Source: Neurospora intermedia (Eukaryota > Ascomycota > Sordariomycetes > Sordariales > Sordariaceae). Taken from it: a stretch of 64,000 bases of DNA. Positions 9,327-20,741 of this stretch are shown piece by piece; the first letter of the stretch is position 1; the number at the start of each line of letters is the position of its first letter. The notes beneath the pieces were generated by a model. The model searched no databases, was not told the origin of the DNA, and saw nothing but the letters and a program-made list of their open reading frames with translations. A program made the position numbers and the translations under genes. The DNA is taken from the NCBI GenBank assembly GCA_037102815.1, contig BTPP01000003.1, positions 992,001-1,056,000 of the forward strand. The letters run 5' to 3'.

Positions 9327-10954
9327 ATGAACGCATATAGGCATGTCCTAAGGACGTCGCCGGGTGCTCCGTTGAGAGCCGCGGCCGTTCCTCATGCCAC
9401 CCATGTCAGGTCACCGGCGACCAGCCGGCTCTTGTCCAGCCGCGCTTCCCGTGTCAACACCACCGAAATTCGCATCTCTCCCGCCACGCCCATCTCCGCG
9501 CAGGAGATTCCTCTACTAAGGTCGCCTTTTACCCCTAACGCGATACAAGCCCGCTCGTTCCACGCCTCGTCCCGCGCGCTGCAGCAACAGGAGCAGCCTA
9601 AGCAGCAAACGCCAGAGACCGAACCCAAGGCGCAAGAACCCACTGAAAAGAAAGAGTCCAAGTCTGAAGAAGCAAAGGAGGAGGGCGAGAAGTCAGAGGG
9701 TGAGCCCAAGAAGGAAAAGAAGGAGGATGCGCCGCCTCCACCTCCCCACGGTGACAAGACTCCCTGGCAGGTCTTCATGGAGACCATGCAGACCGAGTTC
9801 AAGCAGTCTCAGGAATGGAACGAGTCGACCAAGGCATTGGCCGCCTCCGCCAACCAGATCGCAGAGAGCGAGGCCATTCGCCGTGCACGACAGGCGTACG
9901 AAGCCACCTCTGGTACTGTTTCCTCTACGGCTGGCAAGGTTGTCAAGACCACCGCGACTGCCGTCGGCAAGGGTGCTCAGTGGACTTGGGAGACGCCAGT
10001 GATGAAGGGAGTGCGTAAGGGCGCCAACATCACCGGAGAGGTTCTGGACAAGGCGACGAAGCCTATCCGCGAGACTGAGGCTTACAAGAACGTGAAGGAC
10101 GTTATCGATGACGGAAGCAGCTCCAGATATGGCGGCTGGGCTGAGAAGGAGGAGCGTAGGAAACGCAGAGAGAAGTGGCTGAAGGAGTCAGCTGGCAAAG
10201 GCCCTCAGATCCTTGAGGAGGATCCCAAGTAAGAACAAGTCCTGCGGACATATCTGGTCGATTTGCTAACTGTTTCAGTGCCGGAACCAACGTCACTCTC
10301 CACAAAGATGCCGCTTGGAAGGAGGCATGGAGGGATTTCCGCGACTCCAACAAGTTCGTCCAGAATGTTTTCGGCTTGAAGACCGTCTACGAGGAGTCGG
10401 AAAACCCCCTCATCTCCACTGCTAGGAGTATCACCGACAAGATCGGCAGTTTCTTCGCCGAAAACGAGACCGCTCAGGTCATCAAGAAGCTTCGCGAATT
10501 GGACCCCGGCTTCAACATGGAGAATTTCCTTATGGAATTGCGCGAGTACATCCTTCCTGAAGTCCTCGAGGCGTACGTCAAGGGCGATGTTGAAACACTG
10601 AAGCTCTGGCTCTCGGAGGCCCAGTACTCCGTCTATGAGGCTTTGACCAAGCAGTACCTCCAGGCTGGTCTCAAGTCCGACGGACGCATTCTCGACATCC
10701 GTGGTGTTGATGTTCTCAAGGCGCGGATGCTTGAGCCTGGTGACATTCCTGTTTTCGTCATCACTTGCAGGACTCAAGAAGTTCACGTTTACAAGAACGC
10801 CAAGACTGGAAAGTTGGCGGCCGGTATGGAGGACAAGGTTCAGCTTGTGACCTACGCCATTGGCATTACTCGTATTCCTGAGGATGTCAACAACCCCGAG
10901 ACCAGGGGCTGGAGATTGATCGAGATGCAGAAGAGCGGGCGTGATTACATCTAA
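9327..10954 (+). CDS. tim44: Mitochondrial import inner membrane translocase subunit TIM44
   Basis: A 525-residue protein from two exons, 9327-10228 and 10279-10954, with a 50-nt intron (donor GTAAGA, acceptor TTTCAG, CTAAC branch site); the junction makes an Asn codon. Tim44 is the matrix-side scaffold that ties the TIM23 channel to Hsp70 (Ssc1) of the import motor. Residues 1-80 are an Arg/Ser/Ala-rich presequence ending near RSFHASSRAL. A strongly charged Glu/Lys linker follows (about 85-135), then the Hsp70/TIM23-binding region (PWQVFMETMQTEFKQSQEWN onward). The C-terminal Tim44 domain (about 325-515) includes NPLISTARSITDKIGSFF and ends GWRLIEMQKSGRDYI, typical of the family. Confidence 0.95.
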
Positions 10955-11759
10955 GCCCGCATTTTTTCCAACGAGCGTGTCTTTTTAAGGTGAAGGAGCA
11001 CGCTTTTGCCACATCACCACTCGGCGTCGAGCGCTTGTTTATGTTCACTACACTATTATCGGGTGCGGCAACCAAGAATAAATGTATCATACCAAAACTG
11101 GGATCTGGTCGCATGGGGGCCATTGGGAGTTTCGGAATCTTCGTCGCACATGTATAGAAAGGCAGGCTACGGAGCGGGCGCCTTGAGCATTTCCAGCATA
11201 AACACACCACTCTGAATAAGGGCATACGGATCAAAGATTGGTGCCATGACGAAATGGTCACACTGTACAATATAATAGCGGGACTGAGGGCAGTCACAAA
11301 AGAGCTGTGGAGTGAAACAGATATAGGCGTTTTGAAGCGATACCCGCTTTTGTACAGAACAATGACATTGGTTCTTTGGATAGGACGTTGGTATCGATCC
11401 TCTGCCTGTGCTTGAATCATCTCCCCCCTCCAGAGCCTCCTCCGTCGGTTTGTTTTCAAGCTGAGTAACTGCCTCCAACGGCCTATAGTTTTTGAAAAAT
11501 ATTTCATTAAGCAATCATACGCAAAGGGACCCTGCGAATGTAGACCATAGCTGAGACTTGGTGTCGTGTATTCTCTCGATTCACCAGATCTCACATGTGA
11601 TAAGCCCCAGTACATTGCTCGAGACTGTCAAGTGACCGGATCTCAACAAGACAAAAACACGTGCACGCCGAAAAAAGAAAATCACCAAACAAAAACTTAC
11701 AAAATCAAGGCATCTAGTACAATGTGGATGCACAAAAACAAAATAACTTTATGAGACTC
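10955..11759. other. Intergenic: tim44 3' flank
   Basis: No gene seen. The first part is the presumed tim44 3' untranslated region. The DNA becomes A-rich towards 11640-11760, next to the tRNA-Ala gene. Confidence 0.5.
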
Positions 11760-11771
11760 AAAAAGTCAAAA
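11760..11771 (-). terminator. Pol III terminator of tRNA-Ala
   Basis: Read on the minus strand, T4 (11768-11771) and T5 (11760-11764) follow the tRNA 3' end within 5-16 nt, the usual RNA polymerase III stop signal. Confidence 0.65.
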
Positions 11772-11775
11772 GAAT

Positions 11776-11867
11776 TGGATGCACCGCGGATCGAACGCGG
11801 GACCGTCTGTAGAGCAAGATAGAAATTTCAATGCAAAACAGAAATCATACCACTAGACCATGCACCC
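11776..11867 (-). tRNA. tRNA-Ala(UGC) with 20-nt intron
   Basis: The minus strand folds as a full cloverleaf of 72 nt plus an intron at 11812-11831, placed after position 37 as in other nuclear tRNAs. The acceptor stem GGGTGCA pairs with TGCATCC and contains G3:U70, the main alanine identity pair; the discriminator base is A73. The anticodon stem TCTGT/ACAGA encloses the anticodon TGC at 11835-11833. The T arm is CCGCG-TTCGATC-CGCGG (B box GTTCGATCC). The D arm, GGTCTAGTGGTATGATT, is like that of fungal tRNA-Pro rather than the usual tRNA-Ala, which is odd, but the acceptor stem, discriminator and anticodon all say alanine. Confidence 0.9.
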
Positions 11868-12982
11868 ATGGTTATTAAGTCACAATTCGTTAACACCCTA
11901 TATTGTATCAGCACAGTCCTACCCTCAGGCTGTACCATATGCTTGCCATGTGCGCCTCATGGACCAGCGCTTTTCTCGGCAGCGTTCAACTCAACTGTCT
12001 ACCTATATATAATTCTTGAGGTGGTCTGCGTCGCGTCTGTCCTACCCGACCCGCATACCTGTGCTACACAGCCCAGGTACTGGGCCGAAGGGCGCGGCAG
12101 TATTTGTCTCTGGCCTTGCGATGCTTGACGATGATCTCTCCTTGGACCGGAACCTGTGGGCTTGCAATTGGAAACCCAGCATTGCCGGTCATTCATGTAC
12201 GCCGCCTCCCTCCTACGAACGTTGTGTTGCCACACAATACGCCCATACCCATTCCCATCTGGCACGAGTGTCGTTCCAAGCTGGGAGTAGGGCAAAGCCA
12301 TTTTGCGCTTCGTCACTTATATTTACGGGGTCTGACGAATTGTTGATCTCGATCGGTCCACGCAGTAAACTGATTAATGGCTTATAAGAAGCATTCAAGA
12401 AAGCCGTTTCAGTCGCAGGGGGTGCAAATAGGAACGCCGGTAGTAGTACCTAGATGAAAGAGATAGTCCACGATGGCGGGACCGAATAGGACCGAGCCGG
12501 ACAGGAACCAAAGTCGAGATTATTCGGATCACCGCCGACGCCAAGGCCGGCTTCGGGGTGGAGCACGCGGAGCCGAAAACGACACGAGCTTCGAACCGGA
12601 ACAAGCTTTTGACAGCGAGTTTCTCTCGTTTTTTTGAGAATTACCATAGGCTTGTAGTCTGAGACTCGATTGACGGGCCGGTCGAGCACCGTCTCGAACA
12701 CTACAACACGGCGAAGCGGAAGTTTGCTTGGGACGACAGTTCGACAGGGTTTAATGGGTAACTGTCTTCCATGCTGTGCACCAATTGCATACTCGGTGCA
12801 ATGCGAAAAGGATGCTTGCCGTCCTACTTCTTATCGCATCGACTTCAGGCTCCTAGGCCAAGAGAATACACGTCCTCTCTACATTCAACGCGAAGCATCG
12901 ACAAAGCAGGGGGTAACCATACAATCCAATGCTGGAAAGTTTGTTAGCTTGGTTCTTCACCCTCTTAGTCTTTCCAGGGGGG

Positions 12983-13214
12983 TTCAGGGGTATTCATTGG
13001 CTAAAAGGGTTAGAAAGTGGAGGGAAAGTGAAAAGAGAGCAAAATCAGCGACTTTCCTACGCACAAAGGCCTTTTTTCTACTCCACTCTAGAGCCAAATC
13101 CACCTTCAGTCCCCCAAAGCCATTGCTAAAGAAGTTAGATTTAGTGGATTCTACGCCCACTCTACCTAGTTTTACCCACTTCTACCCTTACCTTAGGATG
13201 CAAAAGCCCCTAAA
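12983..13214. repeat. Possible MITE-like element with imperfect terminal inverted repeats
   Basis: The left end (12983 onward, TTCAGGGG, later AAAGGGTTAGAAAGTGG) resembles the reverse complement of the right end (TTTAGGGG, later AAGGGTAGAAGTGGG) over roughly 40 nt, with mismatches and small gaps. The 232-bp span has no coding capacity, as expected of a non-autonomous element. No clear target-site duplication could be picked out, so this remains a weak call made by eye. Confidence 0.3.
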
Positions 13215-15695
13215 CCGTCCATTTTTGAGTGTAACCCTCAAGATCTATGATCTGGTTGACGTGAGTTGACTGGTTGGAGGCCCATGCCAAAAAGAGGTAC
13301 AAATTCCCTGTCAAGTAACGCGCCAACAAACTTACCAGGGCTGGATTGTATGCCTTCATTGTCATGTTGCTTGTTGATGCACGACAATCTGCCACATGGA
13401 GCGATTATTGTTACTCTTGCAGGCTCGCTGGCAATGTAGCAATGGAGATCCATAGGACTGCTCTCGTTGCTTCTCCTTCCGTTTCTGTGCGGGCCTTTCT
13501 CCGGCGGTCAGACTGTCTCAGTCTAGAATGACCAAGGTCAAAATACCTATCGGAATGTATGATTCGGATGGTCCCGAACCCGTCTCATGGAGTCAACAGC
13601 ACAAATTTTGTCATTGTGTTGATCAAAAATGTGACGACAGATGCTCACCGAGACTATTAGATGCTTGGCGGAAATAACAGGGGTCAATTCGCAAGAGCAA
13701 CAAGCATCCCAACCTCATGGCGCCACTAAACTATGCTGGAAGTCAGGAAGAAGGAAAAAGAGAATATGGCCATACCTACCAAGAGCTAACAAGTCCCGTC
13801 GATCGAGCATGGCATCACAAGGCTCTCCTGCATTCAAGTCTGAAGACTCTGCCAATCTGTGTGTCGACGCCCACATTGGGCGTGCCTAGGGTCCTTTGCA
13901 CACCGTCTCTTTCTTGTCATGCGAAGCATGCCAGCTGGGAAGCGTATGACACAACGGGCTGCTCCATCCCACCAGACGCCTCCATGTCCGACCCACGAGA
14001 TGGTGTGGAACAAGAGCTTAGATGCCGCCGGGTTAGCTTAGTTGTGTAACGTACAATAACGTTGTGTCTCTTTCTTTCTTTTGGCTAGTTGTCCCAACAC
14101 CATCATGTCATATTCTCCTACTCGTTCGCGACGTGGCAGTATTCTTCTGTGGTTGCGCTACTCATGGTCAGCCTTTCCTGCTTCTGATGTCTTCGCAACA
14201 AACCGCCTTACTTCCAATTGTCAGATACCATGCATACTCCCACACATCCGCCGACTCTTCCTCTCCTCTTTGTACAATAAGCCAGTCTTCATTTATGCCG
14301 ACCCCTTAGTTCAACATCTTCTGATATCGAAGGACAAGCTAGGCTTGGACGTACACGACATCAAACAGCTTCCCAACTTTCAAGTTTGCGCATTGCAAGC
14401 TTACAGAGGATCCGGCGTGGTACATTCACAGTACGCATTGGGACAACATATTTAAGGCGTTTTCTGTGTCAAGCAGGCATAGTGAGGGCTTCATTTCAGC
14501 CGCGCTCTGTAACACACTATGCTCGTTGTTAGCTTGGCAAGGAGAACCGACTCATAAGTGGCTTGTCCCGCATATATGGCAAGGTCCAAAGAGCCATCGA
14601 TAAATCTCTAGATCCGAGCGGCTCGACAAGGCTTGAAAATCCAAGGAATCATCGACATCAGTCAAAAAAACAAAACATACGGATATAAACGTGGTACCAG
14701 ACAGAAAGGATCACTCTAGGAGACACCAGCAACTGTTATAACAACACAGGACACGTGGAAAGGGAGTCATCACCAGAAGAAACGAGCAGCGCCCCAGGAC
14801 ACGCTAGTAACCTTCCAGTTTGGTAGGAATCAGATTACAGATAAGGCTGGACTTTTGGCATCTCTCTTGGGCCTATTTTTCCGCGAACAAAGCGTGGGTA
14901 CGAGCAGTTTTCCAAACAGACATTGGGTTTGATCAGCTCAAAAGCCTGGAAACAGAGGATAGCCCAGTTTGTTTTCCGCTGAGAAAACAGTGGTTGGTCA
15001 AAGTTGGGAGTAGTTGTGTGCCAGGGCCATTCAGGTGTCTAGTGTACTCTCATCAAGGCAGCAAAAGGGTACAACGGCCAGAACCCTCAAGAGCATATAT
15101 CCGCCGCTTCGCGTTTCGTCAGTTAGACAGGCAGCAACGGGACCTTTGCCTACCATTGATCACAGCCGTTGGGAGTTGGGAGGACTCCTCAATTACATCA
15201 CTGCCCCTGGTGCCTCTGGCTCAGCTGTTGAAGTTGCCCTTGCCTTCCTCAAACTCAGCCTTGCAGCAGGGTTACCGAGATTTAGAAGCGTGCCTTCCCT
15301 CTCAACCAGCTGTTGTGTTATTGGCTAAACGACGGCTGTGCCTGGGCTTCTTTGTTGCGACCGCCTCGCGCAGTACCACACCTTCCCTTTCACAGAGGAG
15401 TGACATAAACCTCCTGTTAGTTCCCCTTCACCCTAAACTCGGACGCATCCCCGAACCAACGAATAGGAAGCTCCCAGGCGGCGCTTTTATCCAACAAGAT
15501 TAGGGAAGGTACCGCTGCTTCCAAGTGAGCTCAAGGTTGCCGTGGTCAATCTGTTTGAGACACAACTCCCATCGTCTTCCCCTCCATTTCTTCTTCGACG
15601 ACCATCATTTCCGAACTTCTAGCCAGAAGCTGTCCGGTACCTCGACGTGATTTTCAGGCAAAACCAGCTGGCCTTGTTGACCATCTTCAACACTT

Positions 15696-15911
15696 ATGAT
15701 CTCAGAAACGAACTTGGGCTACCAGGTAAAGTCCCTTCCCCTAACAAGATCCTCATATGATTTTCATGAGCTGTTCTCTTGGGAAAAGCTAACGAAGGAC
15801 AACAGATTAGTTCCGCTTACCCACCAACATAACCCACCTTACTTGGCCGAATACACACCATTTATCCTTGACACGACAGCACTCAGCCGCATTGCTTACA
15901 GAAGCCTCTGA
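15696..15911 (+). other. Upstream open reading frame before the ABC transporter
   Basis: An ATG at 15696 opens a frame that ends with TGA at 15909-15911, 27 nt before the transporter start and in the same frame. A consensus donor (CAG|GTAAAG at 15726) and an acceptor (CAACAG, ending 15805, with a GCTAAC branch site) could remove part of it, leaving an 18-codon frame. It could act as a translational brake if the leader begins upstream of 15696. Confidence 0.35.
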
Positions 15912-15938
15912 GCTGACGCGCGGCTGTTCGTCAAAACG

Positions 15939-18900
15939 ATGCCAAACTTTGAGGACAGCAGCTTGGCTCACGCCAGTTTTGATCCTCGCGTCAAACAGGC
16001 ATTGTTATGTCTTCATTACGGTTATCCTACGGCCGTGTTTACCTACTACATTATTTCGACAACGCTAGCTGTGTGCACGCTGCAAACAAAATCAGCACAA
16101 GAAAACCATGGCCGTCGACGTTCTATACTCTGGCTGCTCGTATTCATCATCCTCACATACGTGTTGCAGCTCATTGATTTGGGTGTCAAATCCTTCATCC
16201 AACACGGATTCCCTGCCGAGCAAGACGTTACCATTGGCCTCCTTTCCTGTATTCTGGTGTTTGGCGTTGAGTTCGCTGGACTCGTACACTCAAAAGCCCC
16301 CGTGTGGTACCCCTTCATTGGATCGTTCGTCATGGCATTGCTTCTCGAGCCCCTAATTGTGGCCCTGTCTTTTCTTGCTCGATCATCATCCACCCTGAGT
16401 TATTCCGACATCTTCAGCATCTCCACCATTTCCGCCCGGTATCTTGCTCTTGCCCTAGCAGTAGCGGCTCACATCACAGCTACTTGCAGCTCCAAGCGGG
16501 AGAAGGGTAGTGATGCCGAGAGACAGGGGTTGCTGAAGGTATCAAATAGCAGTTCGACCACCGAGGTATTCGCTAATCAGGACGGTGACAACTCTACTAA
16601 TGGCTATGGATCTACCTCGACAAATTCAACCGATGAAAGCTCATCCCCTCCAAATGATCGCGTCGAATCCCCTTACGAACGACGACAGCGACAGGCAGCC
16701 GAGCTGATGGAAAAACGCTTGAAAGAGAAAGGAAACTGGGTAACCTACGCCAAGAGCTTCATGGTTCGTTTTCGAGGATTTCGTCTAAAGCCACATGTTC
16801 ATAATGCTGATGATTCGTTTAGATTTTCTTTCCGTATGTCTGGCCCGTCGGCCACCGAGGTCTCCAACTTCGAGTCTTTCTCGTTGGCTGCTGCTTGATG
16901 GCCATGAACTTTATCCATCTGCTGATTCCACGACAAATAGGAATTGTCATGGACAGTCTTGGGGGAGTCAATCACAAGGATCCATGGACACAGGTTCTCA
17001 TTTTTGCAGGCCTTAAACTCACTGCCTCCGAAGCTGGCATTTCGCTGTTACGCCAGTGGTTATGGATTCCAGTTGAGAGCTACTCCACGTCTCGCATCTC
17101 CACGGCTGCATATTCGCATGTTCTCAACTTATCATCCGATTTTCACGACTCCAAGAGCTGTTCAGATATAGAGATGGCGATCATGTCGGGTACCAGCATA
17201 TCAAATATGCTTGAGTCCATTTGTTTTCAAGCTACTCCCATGCTCATTGACATGGGAGTTGCCTTTATCTACCTCTCGGTCACATTCGGTCCCTACGAGG
17301 GTTTCATCACCATTGCGACCGCAACCGTCTTCTGTTATATTACAGCGATCATGCTGTCAGGACTAAAGGAGGTTCGGAGGAGCCAAGTGAGCGCTTACTT
17401 TGAGGAACATTACGTCCGTCATGCCGGGATCCAGGGCTGGTCAACTGTCAGCTCTTTCAATCAGATCAGCCATGAGGAAACCCGCTATTCCGACGCTGTC
17501 AACAACAACGTTGGGCATTATCGGAAAGTCCTTCTGGGGTACTATCTGGCTTACGCGTTCCAGTCGATGGTCTTACTTTGTGGTCTTCTAGCTGGGGCTT
17601 TCCTTGCTGTAAGCCAGATTACACAAGGGCAAGCGACTCCAGGCCAGTTCGTGATGTTGCTGACCTACTGGTCTCAGTTGGTTTCCCCGCTTACCTTCTT
17701 TGCTTCGCTTGGGAAAAGCATTTCGGGTGATCTGATTCGCGCTGAGTCCCTATTGGACATCATGCAAATGAAGCCGACTGTCCTCAGCAAAGAAGGGGCA
17801 CCGCCACTCGACTTTCAAGGAGGACATGTTCAATTCGAGAACGTATCTTTTTCGTACGACAAGAAAAAACCAATATTGAAGAGCGTCAACTTTCAGGTAG
17901 ATCCTGGAACAAGTGTGGCTTTCGTCGGGGCTACAGGAGCGGGAAAGTCAACAATGCTCAAGCTTCTCGACCGCTTCTACGATGTAACCGGTGGCTCAAT
18001 CAAGATTGATGGGCAAGATATTCGGGACGTTGATCTGTTTAGGTAAGTACCCATAGCGGATATCTGGTGGGCCGAGGAGCTAATACCAACGTGTAGCTTG
18101 CGAGCCCGAATCGGTGTCGTACCGCAAAATCCTATTCTATTTGATGACACAATCATGAACAATGTTCGCTACGCAAAGCTTTCAGCCACTGACGAAGAGG
18201 TTCACGAAGCTTGCAAGGCAGCCAGCATCCACGAGCAAATCCTGACCTTCACAGACGGTGAGTGGATAATCTGGTCTGCGAAGTTGGATCTTTGAAGCTA
18301 ATAGTGTCAAAGGCTATCAAACCCGTGTCGGCGAGCGTGGTGTCAAACTCTCCGGCGGCGAGTTGCAACGGGTGGCTATCGCGCGTGCCATCCTCAAGAG
18401 GCCTGCTATCGTATTGCTTGATGAAGCCACGTCTGCAGTCGATACCGAGACAGAGCAAAAGATTCAGGAAGCACTCAGTAAACTATGCAAGGGACGCACG
18501 ACGTTCATTGTTGCGTATGTTTTGATAAAATCATTACCGATGTGTGCCATACTAACAGAGATTTAGGCATCGACTATCCACTATTATGAACGCCGACAAG
18601 ATCATGGTCGTTACCGGCGGAGAAATCGTGGAGGAGGGAAGCCACGAAGACCTGATCCGAGCAAATGGGAAGTATGCCGAGCTTTGGTCCAAGCAGATCT
18701 TCGTCAAGCCGAAAGTGAAAGACGCTACTGAGGTCAAGCCAACGTCAGTAAAGAAGACCTCAGGCATTGTCAATGACTTAACCCCTGACACAACCAAGTC
18801 GGAATTGGTGAAAGTCGAAAGCTCTACGACGCTAAAGATTAGACCTGCTAACCAGCAGCAATCTCCGGCAACCGAGGCAAAGGACACTCCAAGCCATCAA

Positions 18901-19412
18901 AAAGAGGTATAGATCGACCAATCATGTATTATCCTTACTTTAAGCTTGATACATGCTTGGCTGTTTCTAACCATCTTCCGATGTAGCATTTGAAGTTGAA
19001 CCCAGCTGCTCCAACCTTCACACCGCGATCGGTCGCTGCATCATCTCCGCGGGTCACTATAAGTCCAATGAGGCTGAATTGCAACAGCGGAGAGTACATC
19101 GAGAACGTGTCGCCACTCAGTCCTGCTGGGATTGCTTCGGCCCAACTTATACAACACTTCCCTTCTCCGGTTATGATGGTCGCAGCGCCGTATCAGTTAT
19201 TCCAGACTGTACAGCCGCCTGCGAAAGCTGGGTGCAGTGCAGATGGATTTTCAAAGTCTACGACCGCGACCGGCGAAGAGAAAACTAGCTCTCAGACTGG
19301 GCAATCCGGGGGAGCTGCTCCTAGTTATGGAGGACTAAAGTGCCCTGTCTATTCTCGAAGGATTCAATCAAGAAGCGAACCATTGGGACCAAGTGTCTCT
19401 CCAAGCGTCTGA
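15939..19412 (+). CDS. hmt1: Hmt1-type vacuolar ABC half-transporter (ABCB/heavy-metal tolerance family)
   Basis: Six exons: 15939-16763, 16823-18042, 18097-18257, 18313-18514, 18567-18906 and 18987-19412, giving 1057 residues. The N-terminal TMD0 (about residues 25-185) shows five hydrophobic helices, the layout of S. pombe Hmt1, then a Ser/Asn-rich linker, a six-helix ABC domain beginning [10 protein letters not shown], and one nucleotide-binding domain: Walker [10 protein letters not shown] (about 643), Q-loop [13 protein letters not shown], signature [14 protein letters not shown] (about 745), Walker [14 protein letters not shown] and switch AHRLSTI. Fungal members pump metal-thiol conjugates into the vacuole and protect against cadmium; the substrate here is inferred. 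Exon 6 adds a 141-residue tail opening [15 protein letters not shown], a PAM2-like motif. Donor 5 is GTATAG, weak; retaining that intron stops the protein after Glu-Val at 917 residues. An in-frame stop precedes the chosen ATG. Confidence 0.88.
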
Positions 19413-19855
19413 TATTTAGAAAGGCGCTGTATCATTGTGCATTTTTCCTCGAATACGGGCACTGCATGCTCATTCCTTTCCATTGTACCTGACGGCGGCG
19501 TAGCATATTACCAGGTTTTCGTGACTAGCAACAAGCAGCACAATCATACATTTAATAGTCAATTCAGAACGGAGGGTTGTTATTATGCACCTGGTCCATA
19601 GACGGTTCAGGTGGCTGTTTTTCTCGTCCAACAGTCTTATGCCCAGATTTTCATAGCTCTCGTCCAATCAGAAGACTTCTATTAAACCTAAGTCTCAAGA
19701 CATTGAGGACTCTTTCGGCCATTTGATACATCAAACTGGCAAAACTGATATGCGTCGTCTCACTCGATCCATATACAGTCCCCTGAAAGACTCATGAGTC
19801 GCACACCTGTCAGCCATATTATAAGCAAACCTTTTATCTTTATTTGTCAATAATA
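19413..19855. other. Intergenic: ABC transporter 3' flank to tRNA-Phe
   Basis: No gene seen. Presumed 3' untranslated region followed by the upstream region of the tRNA gene. Confidence 0.5.
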
Positions 19856-19944
19856 GCGGGTTTAGCTCAGTTGGGAGAGCGTCAGACTGAAGTCCACTTC
19901 ACTCATAAATCTGAAGGTCGTGTGTTCGATCCACACAAACCGCA
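19856..19944 (+). tRNA. tRNA-Phe(GAA) with 16-nt intron
   Basis: A canonical eukaryotic tRNA-Phe of 73 nt plus an intron at 19893-19908, directly after G37. The acceptor GCGGGTT pairs with AACCGC with A73. The D arm TAGCTCAGTTGGGAGAGC is the A box; the T arm GTGTG-TTCGATC-CACAC holds the B box. Anticodon GAA is at 19889-19891 in the stem TCAGA/TCTGA. The body closely matches yeast tRNA-Phe. Confidence 0.97.
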
Positions 19945-20741
19945 TGATTTTTTGTTAACTTTCATTTCAATCTTTTTTTCTTTTCTTGTTTTCGAAGATC
20001 ACTGGTAGTGTTTCTGGTGGCATGTGCATATTTCCCTTCTTGCAGGCTCAAAGCAGGGGAGTGAGAATGGGTCGTGAATGGTGGCAGTTATAAGGATAAG
20101 GGATGGTAGGTCTTTCCTGTGGATAAACGAAGGGTTTGTTTGACTGAGAATGTCTCCAACCCACTTATCTTCTTTTTTTTTGGTATTCTCTTTTCCTTTG
20201 TCAGAATATTCTCCCTTGACTATGTTGACTGAAGAAAATGAATCTATAAATTCTTGAGTATCCCTTTTGAAAATAAAGGATTGGGGCGGCATCGAAGTTG
20301 TGTAGATAACTGGCACAAGTCCATGTCGGCGTTAAGGCTAGCTTTCGATCAATCACCGTCGTTTCGTTATCATTGACCGTAGCGGCTTCAGCACTTGCAC
20401 CTTGCTGAGGGTACTTCATCCTCTCTTCTATATCGGAACCTAAGGCAGACGACGTTCTCGGGAGGCAATGTCGGTTCTACGGAGAAAATCCCCAATGAAA
20501 CACCAACTAAGAAGACTGTAGAAGCCTAACTCTGTTGGTTTGCGCGGCCTCGTGTTTCGGACAGCGCTCTAGCTGACAGGATAGCTCGATGAGACAGAAA
20601 ACTCAAAAGGAGAAATGATATAAAAACTCGTGGTCGCCTCTTGTCAAACTAAGATATCTCAATCGTCTACATCAACTTCCAACTCCCAACTGCTGTACCT
20701 GTTCCCATCCAGCCACTACATACCTCCAGACATCCAATCCA
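19945..20741. other. Intergenic between tRNA-Phe and the SDR relic
   Basis: T-rich at first, then without recognisable coding content. The last 100 bp resemble a short promoter/leader (ATATAAAAAC-like stretch near 20620), perhaps left from the dehydrogenase gene that decayed downstream. Confidence 0.4.
19948..19953 (+). terminator. Pol III terminator of tRNA-Phe
   Basis: A run of six T residues begins 4 nt after the tRNA 3' end, and T-rich DNA follows, giving a backup stop. Confidence 0.8.

Larger units (their letters stand above)
11868..15938. other. Long gene-poor region upstream of the ABC transporter
   Basis: 4.1 kb without a recognisable gene. It contains a possible small inverted-repeat element (12983-13214, listed separately). 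An open frame of 228 codons (14820-15503, plus, opening at TTG) has no recognised content. The last 800 bp are pyrimidine-rich and are probably the promoter and leader of the transporter gene, with a short upstream open frame starting at 15696. Confidence 0.5.
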
